This document shows positions 34,120 to 44,954 of a stretch of 50,245 nt of DNA, one piece after another. A program made the translations under genes and the position numbers. The DNA lies in the NCBI RefSeq assembly GCF_000512355.1, contig NZ_CP004007.1, forward strand, positions 1 through 50,245, in the 5' to 3' direction. Numbering within the stretch: position 1 is the first letter of the stretch; each line of letters opens with the position of its first letter. The notes under the pieces were generated by a model. The model ran no database searches, had not been told where the DNA came from, and was given only the letters and a program-made list of their open reading frames with translations. Source of the DNA: Legionella oakridgensis ATCC 33761 = DSM 21215. Lineage in GTDB: Bacteria > Pseudomonadota > Gammaproteobacteria > Legionellales > Legionellaceae.

Positions 34120-35628
34120 TTATTGAGAACAATGAGGGTTCATTTCCAAAATAGTTTTATTACCCTGCGTTGTTTCTCTGATAACATGATGATCCATTAA
34201 TATGTCTATCGCTTTATTAATTCTGGATTTATCCCTTAAAGGACTCAATCTTTGAATCTCTCGCACACTGATGGTGTAACGATCTTTCATCATTAGCCAG
34301 TTCAGTAGTCTTTGTGCATCCTGAACTTCACCTTGAGAACTTTCAGTAGCTAATAACCTCCGAGTCTCCTGCATATGCCAGCGCACGATTTCAATAGCAC
34401 TTTCAATATGCTCAGCGCTTATGTCTCCAACTTTACCTTCAAAGAGGTGAAAAAGAGCGGCTAGCCTTGCGGAATTCTCTGCAGCCTTACTAACAAAATC
34501 CTTTAATGTCACCCATGGCCCATTATCTGCGAGTCCTGATTCCATGTGGTTAAAGAATTGGATCCATTTTTGTTTAGCCTGTGGACTCAAAACTAATGTT
34601 GGCAAATTAATGCATCCTTTAATCCCCAACTCTTCCGATTGAGAAAGACAGGCTGTAATACGCTCGTGATAGGCGCTAAAACAGGATAAAGAATCATTGG
34701 GTTCCTGGTATAGACGTGTTCCCATGAGGCTTTTAGGATAAGCCAGTAAACACCGTGGCAAAAAACCACTCTGACGCGCAATATGCTGCGACTGACCTAA
34801 CAATTGTTGCATCAAAATGGGTTGGCTCAGTAGATTTAAAGTAAGGCGACGATTTTTTAGGACAAAATTATCAGATGTTTTTCTATGCGTTGTAAAAAGT
34901 TTTGCATCCCACAAGCGATTAAGTAATGCGACAAATCGAGTCGGATTCGATTGCATACTCTGGCTACCAATAATAATACCAGCCTCATCAGACCAAAGAG
35001 ACGCACTTGGCCAGCCATGAGCTAAACTATGAGCCAGTGCTTCTTGCGTAACATCCTCAAAATATAGAGTTGGAAGCAACGGTATTTCAGGCTCATGCAT
35101 CATAAGTTCTTCAAGCTCTTCTCGAGAATCTGCATAATCCTCAGAAAAGGAACCGGATCGTAATCGATAAGTCAGTTCCTCACATTGCATTTTCCACGCA
35201 CGATGCAACACTTTAGCAGCATTGACCATAGGCAAACGCTGAGAACGCACCTTTTCTTGCCAGTTTCTGGCAGCTTGTGAAAATAAATTATCCGATGCAG
35301 ATTTTCTTTCCCCGCTAGATGCTAATACGATGAAATATAAGGAAACAGGACTAATTAAATAATGATCTCTTGCCACATTTGCTAACGACTGACAAGCTAA
35401 AGACACATTAGCCAATGCACCACAAGCAATTAGTGAAATTGGTTGTTGGCCGTATTGTTGATAATCGGAAACTGTTTTCTGTAAGATGGCTGGCAGCGCT
35501 TGTAAAGGATAAGCTGACTCTTCCTGCATGGTCACTGCAAAAGGAATTGGGATTTCCCAATCTATTGTGACCCGAGCTACAGCCTTTTCGGCGTTATCTA
35601 ATACCGTATTTATGACCAAAGAATTCAT
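34120..35628 (-). CDS. DUF3987 (YfjI-like) protein
   Basis: A 502-residue protein of the DUF3987/YfjI family common on plasmids, prophages and integrative elements. The family block FIVLASSGERKSASDNLF (about 99-116) is P-loop-like in position but has GERKS rather than a full Walker A. LPTLYFEDVTQEALAHSLA and ASLWSDEAGIIIGSQSM (about 185-225) continue the fold. The C-terminus looks like a winged helix (LSPLRDKSRINKAIDILMDH). Members are thought to take part in DNA replication or processing, without firm proof. The start has no strong ribosome site. A large inverted repeat follows its stop. Confidence 0.78.
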   Translation of the reverse strand: MNSLVINTVLDNAEKAVARVTIDWEIPIPFAVTMQEESAYPLQALPAILQKTVSDYQQYGQQPISLIACGALANVSLACQSLANVARDHYLISPVSLYFIVLASSGERKSASDNLFSQAARNWQEKVRSQRLPMVNAAKVLHRAWKMQCEELTYRLRSGSFSEDYADSREELEELMMHEPEIPLLPTLYFEDVTQEALAHSLAHGWPSASLWSDEAGIIIGSQSMQSNPTRFVALLNRLWDAKLFTTHRKTSDNFVLKNRRLTLNLLSQPILMQQLLGQSQHIARQSGFLPRCLLAYPKSLMGTRLYQEPNDSLSCFSAYHERITACLSQSEELGIKGCINLPTLVLSPQAKQKWIQFFNHMESGLADNGPWVTLKDFVSKAAENSARLAALFHLFEGKVGDISAEHIESAIEIVRWHMQETRRLLATESSQGEVQDAQRLLNWLMMKDRYTISVREIQRLSPLRDKSRINKAIDILMDHHVIRETTQGNKTILEMNPHCSQ

Positions 35629-35722
35629 CTGGGTTTTGCTCTCTACAATGCCATCAATTTTCGATGCAATTTATATTATTGATCTCAGTAACAACTTGAG
35701 GTCACAAATTGTGATCTTAAAA

Positions 35723-36619
35723 TTACTTGCTTTGAATAATGGAATTTATTCGCTCCATCAAACCAAAGCTATTATGCTCAAGCTTAGAAAAGGCAAACCA
35801 TTTCTTCGCTAAATCTTTTAAAGACGCGCCTATGTGGTATATATCAGACTGATCAATAATTAAAAAACGATCGTGAGATAAATCAAACTGGAATATTTCT
35901 ATTTTTTCATGCTGCGCATTATATTTCTCAATATCTAACTTCAGATGTTTGCTAATCGTTTTTGTCAGTATATAGATCTTCACTTGTGGTTCAGCTTTAG
36001 ACAAGTGTTCTAAAACAGTTTCATCGACATAATTATCAAGCAATATTATTGATCTTTTTGCTGATCTAATGAGTTTAGAAATAAAAACATATGCATCAAA
36101 AATTTGACCTTCAAAAAATATACCTTGACTAGACTGAGCCGATCTATTTTCTAATGCTGTGAAAATTCTCTCAAATTGGTCATTAGCTTTTATTTCATGA
36201 ACAAGCTGGCGCTTTTCTAATGTGTTTAATCGATTAAATATCTCTCCATTCAATGAAATAAAACGGCGCATTTCCACAAATGTTCGCATAATAGTAATAT
36301 TTACAGCTATCGCCCTATCACTTGTTAGAACTCCTGATATTCCAGCAACTCCCTGCTCTGTAAATACATAAGGCAAAAAACCACCGAGACTCTTTTTTGA
36401 AGGTATCGCATTTTGCGATAGCAGATACTCAACCTCTTCTTCCACAAGCTGAAACATAAAATCTTCAGGAAATCGCTTGATGTTACGCTTAACCTGTTCT
36501 CGAAGACGAATTGGTTTAACCTCATACAAATCAGCCAAATCTTTATCCAGCATGACATGAACACCGCGAATAAAATAAATTTTCTTCTGTAGCTCGTCTT
36601 TGCTAAGAACTAAATCCAT
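35723..36619 (-). CDS. ORF6N (KilA-N-like) DNA-binding protein with PLD-like C-terminus
   Basis: A protein of about 298 residues. The ORF6N domain is clear: IYFIRGVHVMLDKDLADLYE, then RLREQVKRNIKRFPEDFMFQ and LPYVFTEQGVAGISGVLTSD. The C-terminal third (SIILLDNYVD, LSHDRFLIID, YHIGASLKD) resembles the half-HKD phospholipase-D-like domain usual in this family. A lone HxR/K-like element remains, so catalysis is doubtful. Such proteins are typical of phages and mobile elements. ATG 36619 gives the usual family N-terminus; GTG 36655 is possible. A 10-bp-arm palindrome lies upstream. Confidence 0.8.
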   Translation of the reverse strand: MDLVLSKDELQKKIYFIRGVHVMLDKDLADLYEVKPIRLREQVKRNIKRFPEDFMFQLVEEEVEYLLSQNAIPSKKSLGGFLPYVFTEQGVAGISGVLTSDRAIAVNITIMRTFVEMRRFISLNGEIFNRLNTLEKRQLVHEIKANDQFERIFTALENRSAQSSQGIFFEGQIFDAYVFISKLIRSAKRSIILLDNYVDETVLEHLSKAEPQVKIYILTKTISKHLKLDIEKYNAQHEKIEIFQFDLSHDRFLIIDQSDIYHIGASLKDLAKKWFAFSKLEHNSFGLMERINSIIQSK

Positions 36620-36693
36620 ACCCAATCTCACACCTATGTTATATGTAGTTGCCACTACGAAAAATGTAAATCATAGAAAAACGCATCTTTTAG

Positions 36694-36717
36694 TTTAAGC
36701 TTTATTAAAAGCTTAAA
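36694..36717. promoter_or_regulatory. AT-rich palindrome upstream of the ORF6N gene
   Basis: TTTAAGCTTT (36694-36703) and AAAGCTTAAA (36708-36717) are exact reverse complements around ATTA. The site is about 75 bp upstream of ATG 36619, or 39 bp upstream of the alternative GTG. It could be an operator, or a weak terminator for genes read from the right. Confidence 0.4.
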
Positions 36718-36737
36718 TAGTTTGCCTCAAGGTTAAA

Positions 36738-36845
36738 TTATAAAACAGTAATACAACCAGAGAATTTAGTATTTCTGTCGTTTTTCGTATCATCCCAGCC
36801 AATATCTTCTTGTTTTGTTAGATCCATTCCCCATGGAGTCGCCAT
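36738..36845 (-). CDS. Possible small ORF or gene remnant
   Basis: A 35-codon open frame starting MATPWGMDLTKQEDIGWDDT and running to TAA at 36738. The composition is protein-like, unlike random AT-rich sequence, and the frame is open upstream for another ten codons (from about 36875). No ribosome site is evident. It may be the tail of a decayed gene between the recombinase and the ORF6N gene. I do not recognise it. Confidence 0.25.
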   Translation of the reverse strand: MATPWGMDLTKQEDIGWDDTKNDRNTKFSGCITVL

Positions 36846-36920
36846 TCGCCAATTGCCGAGATGGAGATCATAAATCTAACGTTACTTCCTCATTAACATT
36901 AATATTTCATCGCTCATTTA

Positions 36921-37946
36921 TTACTGGTTTTCAAATAACTCTTCAATTGTAGATTGCATTTCATCCTGACTCGGCTTAGCATAACGAAAAATTTCTTTAA
37001 TAGAGACATTACCACTGAGCTCTTGAGCAAAATGCACCCCATGCTTATCAGTGACTTTCTTCAAAAAAGTATGCCGCAATTTATGGGGTGTAAATGCAAA
37101 TCGCTCCCCTTCTGGTAAAAAAGCTAAAGCCTGTTTTAATACTCGTTGGCAAATCCGATACACATCTAAAGTCTGTAAACGCGTTCCGTAGCGTGTGATA
37201 AATAATGGCTCATCTTCTTGAGCTTGTCTTCCTTCAAGATATTTATCCAAATACACCCTGCTCTCTTGAGGTAAAGGAATTTTTTGGCTGATTCGTTTCG
37301 ACTTATGCCGTAGTACTTCACATAACCCTTTTTGTCGATATTGACTCACATTCAAAGTAACTACTTCCGATTCCCGGAGGCCTGTACCCAGTAGTAAATA
37401 AAATAGCGCCGTTTCCATTAGGGGATTTTGATTTTTACGCGTGCAACTTTTGATTCGTTGTTCGCAAGCAGACTTTAAGCGCATTAATTGTCTAGATGTT
37501 AAACCATTCCAGTCAGGTGCATCGGTTTGTAAATCCTTCACTTGGGCTAAGGGATCCCCTGCTAATAATGGTCTTTGTTTGTGTAGCCACCGACCTACAT
37601 GTCGAATCGTTGCCATTGTTCGATTTACTGAAGTCGCTTTATAAGGTTTTCCCGTTTGTTCTGAAATCGTTTTACTCAAATTCCTTTGAAAATGTTTACT
37701 TACCGCAGGTGTCCAATTATCAACCGAATCATGCCCTACTTCCATTTGAAAAAATTGAATGAATTTCGAGAGGTCTTTCTTTTTCGCTTGCTCTGTTTTT
37801 TCAGGCGCCCCTCTCACATGCACTGCATAATAATAAGACAACCACGCAGATAAGGAATTGGTATCAAAATGAACATCTAAGGGATGAGAAATCTTATCTA
37901 TCACAAACTTTTGATTTTTGGGATTTTGAACATCCAGTAAATTCAT
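36921..37946 (-). CDS. Tyrosine recombinase of Cre size
   Basis: A 341-residue phage-integrase-family recombinase (Cre has 343). A SAM-like core-binding domain lies at about 30-125. The catalytic domain shows Arg 191 (GTGLRESE), a Lys-rich beta-hairpin near 215-222, HKLR at 288-291 and Tyr 322 (FRYAKPS). The second His/Trp position reads SGN, with Asn 313 in place of the usual His. AAAGGAA lies upstream of the ATG. A 13-6-13 inverted repeat lies 38 bp upstream of the start. It may resolve plasmid multimers or have integrated a module; no att-like direct repeats were found. Confidence 0.88.
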   Translation of the reverse strand: MNLLDVQNPKNQKFVIDKISHPLDVHFDTNSLSAWLSYYYAVHVRGAPEKTEQAKKKDLSKFIQFFQMEVGHDSVDNWTPAVSKHFQRNLSKTISEQTGKPYKATSVNRTMATIRHVGRWLHKQRPLLAGDPLAQVKDLQTDAPDWNGLTSRQLMRLKSACEQRIKSCTRKNQNPLMETALFYLLLGTGLRESEVVTLNVSQYRQKGLCEVLRHKSKRISQKIPLPQESRVYLDKYLEGRQAQEDEPLFITRYGTRLQTLDVYRICQRVLKQALAFLPEGERFAFTPHKLRHTFLKKVTDKHGVHFAQELSGNVSIKEIFRYAKPSQDEMQSTIEELFENQ

Positions 37947-37983
37947 AGGGTTCCTTTTTTGTTTTTTACCAATTATACCCTGT

Positions 37984-38015
37984 TTGTGATGGATAAGGTA
38001 CGTTATCCATCACAA
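37984..38015. other. lox-like recombination site candidate beside the recombinase
   Basis: TTGTGATGGATAA (37984-37996) and TTATCCATCACAA (38003-38015) are perfect inverted 13-bp arms around the 6-bp spacer GGTACG. That is the architecture of a tyrosine-recombinase core site: loxP is 13-8-13 and dif about 11-6-11. The spacer is asymmetric at its outer bases, which would give direction. It lies 38 bp upstream of the recombinase start, so an autoregulatory operator is an alternative, or it may serve both. Confidence 0.6.
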
Positions 38016-38195
38016 TTGAATGCTAATCGAAACACGAATCACTAGCTATACTTATTCTACTTACATTAAATTGAAAATATTATGATGGCTTTCATCTAAA
38101 TCAAAACTTGAGGAAATCCGGCAGCAATTAAGATTTTCATTTTATCCATGAAAGCCTCATTAATAGCCTGGTGTGTACTCTCACAAAGGTAATCA
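38016..38195. other. Non-coding region between the recombinase site and the DsrE gene
   Basis: The only structure seen is a 9-bp inverted repeat, GGCTTTCAT (38087-38095) and ATGAAAGCC (38148-38156), with a 52-base gap. No gene is supported. The stretch separates the leading-region genes from the metalloid genes. Confidence 0.35.
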
Positions 38196-38223
38196 TTGAA
38201 TTCACCTTTATTTCATGTATTCT
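38196..38223 (+). promoter_or_regulatory. Candidate promoter for the DsrE-exporter-permease genes
   Basis: TTGAAT (38196-38201) and TATTCT (38218-38223) are spaced by 16 bp, about 30 bp before ATG 38256. A prediction by eye. No metalloregulator operator was recognised next to it. Confidence 0.35.
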
Positions 38224-38255
38224 GGTATTAAGCCTTTGAGTTTTAATGGAAAGCA

Positions 38256-38612
38256 ATGAGCATATTGATAATTTTTAACCGAGCTCCATACGACGGTACG
38301 GATGTGACTTGGAATGGGTTGCGTCTGGCAGAAAAACTATGTGAGGCCGGTCAAGAAGTACGGATTTTCCTTATGAATGATGCAGTTGATATGGCCCGAG
38401 ATGAGAGTAAACCGCCAGAGGGATACGATCAGGACTTATCTAGAATGCTGAAAATCCTAATTTCCAGGCAAATACAAGTTAAAGTTTGCGGAACATGCAT
38501 GGCACGTTGCGGTATTTACAAAAATCAGCCTTATTTTGAAGGGGCTGAAAAATCGACCATGACAGAGTTGGCTCAATGGGTTGTTTTATCAGATAAAATA
38601 ATTACATTTTGA
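38256..38612 (+). CDS. DsrE-family small protein
   Basis: A 118-residue DsrE/DsrF-like protein. The N-terminus MSILIIFNRAPYDGTDVTWN followed by GLRLAEKLCEAGQEVRIFLM is the DsrE fold, and the conserved Cys motif is VCGTCMARCGI at about 77-87. Family members carry sulfur or act as small redox proteins, and they often accompany metal or arsenic genes. It is the first of three plus-strand genes in the island. The substrate is unknown. Confidence 0.82.
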   Translation: MSILIIFNRAPYDGTDVTWNGLRLAEKLCEAGQEVRIFLMNDAVDMARDESKPPEGYDQDLSRMLKILISRQIQVKVCGTCMARCGIYKNQPYFEGAEKSTMTELAQWVVLSDKIITF

Positions 38613-38658
38613 TAAGCAAGAAATGCATATTGAATTATGAAGCCTATTTAGAGGTAAA

Positions 38659-39726
38659 ATGAGAATAAATAGGTTTTTCTCAATTTCTCCTACCTTTGCA
38701 GCGCTTGCGTCAGCAATTCTGTTTGGCGGCAGTACGCCATTTGCAAAACAACTCATTGGGGATTTCTCTCCTTTATTACTAGCGGGGTTGCTTTATCTCG
38801 GTAGTGGGATAGGGTTAATGCTAATGCGCTTGATAAAATACAGAGGATGGCAACACTCCGGGTTACTAACAGATGATTGGCCTTGGCTGTTAGGCGCTAT
38901 CATTTTTGGTGGGACTCTCGGACCAATCTTATTAATGATGGGCTTGAAACAAGCGAGTGCATCTGTGGCCTCGTTGTTGCTGAACCTTGAAGCGGTTTTT
39001 ACCGCCCTGCTGGCATGGGTTGTTTTTAAGGAAAGCACGGAACGTAGGATTGTGCTGGGTATGCTCCTCATTGTCGCCGGGAGTATTGTCTTATCTTGGC
39101 CAAGTAAGACTGCCTCAATACCAAACTGGTGGAGTACAATTACCATTGCTAGTGCTTGTATGTGTTGGGCAATTGATAATAACTTGACCCGCAAAGTTTC
39201 CGCGGGTGAGCCGTTATTCATCGCCGGGACTAAGGGGCTTGTTGCAGGTGTTGTAAGCACAAGCTTTGCATTGGGGCTAGGCACGACGTTGCCGCACTGG
39301 TCGTTAGTAAGTTACGCTTTAATGGTTGGATTTATTGGTTATGGTGCCAGCCTGGTCTTGTTCGTTTTGGCCTTACGCGGCTTGGGTACAGCAAGAACCG
39401 GTGCCTATTTTTCTACAGCACCATTCATTGGTGCAGGTATCGCTATTTTATTTTTGAACGAACCCACATCAGCCCTACTTTGGATTGCAATTATTTTAAT
39501 GGGACTTGGGGTATATTTGCATCTCACTGAGCATCATGAGCATGACCATACACATGAATTACTCAGTCACAGCCACAATCATATTCATGATGAACATCAT
39601 CGTCATGAGCATGATTTTCTCTGGGATGGTAGTGAGCCGCATTATCACCTTCACCACCATGATGCTATAAAACATTTTCATCCACACTATCCGGATATTC
39701 ATCATAGACATAAGCACCATAAATAA
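38659..39726 (+). CDS. EamA/DMT-family exporter with a histidine-rich tail
   Basis: A 355-residue membrane transporter with about ten membrane segments in residues 10-290, built from two EamA repeats (for example LFGGSTPFAKQLIGDFSP and SACMCWAIDNNLTRK). The last 65 residues form a cytoplasmic or periplasmic tail with about 25 histidines, for example HEHDHTHELLSHSHNH. Such tails buffer or sense divalent metals such as Ni, Co or Zn. GAGG lies upstream of ATG. It sits between DsrE and an arsenite-type permease in an island of metal genes, so metal export is likely but the ion is unknown. Confidence 0.85.
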   Translation: MRINRFFSISPTFAALASAILFGGSTPFAKQLIGDFSPLLLAGLLYLGSGIGLMLMRLIKYRGWQHSGLLTDDWPWLLGAIIFGGTLGPILLMMGLKQASASVASLLLNLEAVFTALLAWVVFKESTERRIVLGMLLIVAGSIVLSWPSKTASIPNWWSTITIASACMCWAIDNNLTRKVSAGEPLFIAGTKGLVAGVVSTSFALGLGTTLPHWSLVSYALMVGFIGYGASLVLFVLALRGLGTARTGAYFSTAPFIGAGIAILFLNEPTSALLWIAIILMGLGVYLHLTEHHEHDHTHELLSHSHNHIHDEHHRHEHDFLWDGSEPHYHLHHHDAIKHFHPHYPDIHHRHKHHK

Positions 39727-39796
39727 TGGAAATAGTGTCGGTCATGTTCATTTTGGAACTTTTCTTTTGGCAAAACAGAGTTGAGGTAAGGATCAG

Positions 39797-40762
39797 ATGC
39801 TTCGTAAAACGCTGGAAAGCCAGCAAATTGGTATATATTTCGGTGTAATTGTAGTGGCAGTAGTTGTTGCATTAGCCATTCCTGGCACAACGATTCTTGA
39901 AGTCTGTATAAATCCTGCTCTTGCGCTGATGTTATTTGTGACTTTTTTACAAATACCCATTCCAGATCTTGCCCGAGGTTTTGCAAAGAATTATCTCGCA
40001 GCCCTACTTGTCACAAATTTTGTCGTACTACCATTTTTTGTGGCAGGTCTTGTGCAGCTACTTACTCCTAGTAACCCTATGGTGTTATTAGGCGTGTATC
40101 TAGTTTTACTAACCCCATGCATCGATTATGTTGTGACATTCTCACAACTTGGTGGCGCAGATGCACGCTTAATACTCGCTGCAACGCCTATTCTATTAAT
40201 CATGCAAATGATGTTATTGCCTGTATACATCCACTTGCTCCTTAATGAAGAGGCTGTAAAACTCATTTATTTCAAGCCGTTTTTTCATGCATTTATCTGG
40301 TTAATTGTGCTGCCCTTAATATTTGCGGCCCTTATGCAATTATGGGCTGCTCGATACCATTCGGGGAAGATAATACTTTTAACTTTCGGATTATTACCTG
40401 TACCTGCAACCGCTCTCGTTTTGTTTGTGGTTATTGCCGCTGTGTTGCCCCAAGCAGGTAGCACGATACAGGAAACATTACAGGTGATTCCCATTTATAT
40501 TGTTTTTGCGTTTTTTGCACCACTCATTGGCTGGTTTGTCGCGAAATTCTTTAAACTCAATGCACGTGCTGGCCGGGCGGTAGCTTTTAGCGCAGGGACT
40601 CGTAATTCACTAGTGGTTTTACCGCTCGCTTTTGCTATACCCAACGCAATACCAATATTACCTGCGGTAATCGTAACGCAGACACTCATTGAGCTTATCA
40701 GCGAGCTTGTCTATGTGCGACTCATCTCGAAGTTAGGGAGTAATGAGACTGTATCGCGATAG
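39797..40762 (+). CDS. ACR3/BASS-like arsenic resistance permease
   Basis: A 321-residue membrane protein with about ten segments of the bile acid:Na+/ACR3 superfamily. VLLTPCIDYVVTFSQLGGAD carries the conserved Cys of the ACR3 arsenite site (TPC), and FSAGTRNSLVVLPLAFAIP matches the fourth-from-last helix pair. It would export arsenite or a related oxyanion from the cytoplasm. No arsR or arsC of the usual kind stands beside it, which is unusual for ars operons. AAGG precedes ATG 39797. Confidence 0.78.
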   Translation: MLRKTLESQQIGIYFGVIVVAVVVALAIPGTTILEVCINPALALMLFVTFLQIPIPDLARGFAKNYLAALLVTNFVVLPFFVAGLVQLLTPSNPMVLLGVYLVLLTPCIDYVVTFSQLGGADARLILAATPILLIMQMMLLPVYIHLLLNEEAVKLIYFKPFFHAFIWLIVLPLIFAALMQLWAARYHSGKIILLTFGLLPVPATALVLFVVIAAVLPQAGSTIQETLQVIPIYIVFAFFAPLIGWFVAKFFKLNARAGRAVAFSAGTRNSLVVLPLAFAIPNAIPILPAVIVTQTLIELISELVYVRLISKLGSNETVSR

Positions 40763-40819
40763 AAAAAACAAGAGACATTTTCATTTGTCACCGCCTTTGC
40801 AACAAAGTAAGGCGCGAGA

Positions 40820-41152
40820 TCAATTCGCCATCTTTTCACATTCCTCAGCACATTTACGACAAGCTTCTGCACACTTTAGACAGTGCTCATGATGTTTATG
40901 CTGTTCACATTCTTTAGCACAATCTCTACAGACTTTAGCGCATAATGCACACATTTCTTGTGCATATTTTGAGCCTCTTGCCATGAGTTTGGCAGCTAAT
41001 GAACAAATGAGCGCACAATCCCTATCTAATTGAATACACTCAACCATGTCTTTTACTTGACTCTCATTTAGACAGGCTGTTGCACAATGCTCACACTCTA
41101 TAGCGCATTTTAAACAGGCCTCAATGCAAGATTGATATTCATGATGTGACAT
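40820..41152 (-). CDS. Four-helix-bundle copper-binding protein (Csp/DUF326)
   Basis: A 110-residue protein with about 17 Cys in a CxxxC-type helical repeat (CIEACLKCAIECEHCATACL near the N-terminus, CLKCAEACRKCAEECE near the C-terminus). These Cys line the inside of a four-helix bundle that stores many Cu(I) ions. No signal peptide is present, so it should be the cytosolic type. ATG 41152 follows AAGGAG; an upstream in-frame codon at 41191 would fall beyond that site. It is the last gene of the minus-strand metal cluster. Confidence 0.88.
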   Translation of the reverse strand: MSHHEYQSCIEACLKCAIECEHCATACLNESQVKDMVECIQLDRDCALICSLAAKLMARGSKYAQEMCALCAKVCRDCAKECEQHKHHEHCLKCAEACRKCAEECEKMAN

Positions 41153-41180
41153 TACAATTCTCCTTGTAAATTGTTTATCC

Positions 41181-41573
41181 CTATTGACCATACCATTGCT
41201 TACGCCATTCTTTTAACTGTGCTATCTCTTTTTCTTGAGCCGTAATGATGTTTTGGGCCATTGTTTTAATTTCGGGTTTATCCGAATTTTTAAGCGCATT
41301 TTGTGCCATCAAAATAGCGGCTTCATGGTGTGGTATCATCAAATCGATAAAGCGTTTATCATATTGCGCATCTTTATTCCCTAATTCTTTCATCATCATC
41401 TTATTCATCATTTCATTATCCATGCTGCCATCCATCATTTTTTTCATACAGGCACATGGCTCAGATTTCTGCATATTCATTGAACTTCCAGACATCGGTT
41501 GTTCGGCAGAATAAGTGGGTCCTGCTATACCAAAAGCAAGAAAGCCTAGAAACAATAGTGTTCTCATCATCAT
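41181..41573 (-). CDS. DUF305 (CopM-like) secreted protein
   Basis: A 130-residue exported protein with a signal peptide ending near PTYSAE. It has a Met-rich stretch (MDGSMDNEMMNKMMMKELG) and the family motif LMIPHHEAAILMAQ. DUF305 proteins bind copper or silver in the periplasm, and Met-rich segments suit Cu(I). ATG 41573 follows AGGGAG; the upstream codon at 41612 has none. It lies 28 bp upstream of the Csp gene, so the two probably form a pair. Confidence 0.85.
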   Translation of the reverse strand: MMMRTLLFLGFLAFGIAGPTYSAEQPMSGSSMNMQKSEPCACMKKMMDGSMDNEMMNKMMMKELGNKDAQYDKRFIDLMIPHHEAAILMAQNALKNSDKPEIKTMAQNIITAQEKEIAQLKEWRKQWYGQ

Positions 41574-41792
41574 TAAACTCCCTGTTATGAATGCAAAAAT
41601 AGGAACCACCACCCTCAGTGTCCCTCTATCTGATTATTTGAATCTTTATTAGAGTAGAGGGATTAAACATAATTGTCTAATAATAAAGATGCTTTTAATG
41701 AGCATTGTAATCACAATGATATGTCGGGTACTTTAACTCCTTCGTAATTAACAAATGTCATCATTCCTCTTGCATTGTAGCCTTTGTCAATA
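41574..41792. other. Gap between the RND operon and the DUF305 gene
   Basis: TCCCTCTA (41621-41628) and TAGAGGGA (41655-41662) form an 8-bp inverted repeat with a 26-base gap. It could end the RND transcript or be an operator for DUF305-csp. No gene is supported here. Confidence 0.35.

Positions 41793-44954
<3,162 letters not shown>

Noticed and set aside
38087-38156. 9-bp inverted repeat as an attachment site
   Set aside because: The arms are short and 52 bp apart, and no second copy was noticed; the 13-6-13 site nearby is a much better candidate.
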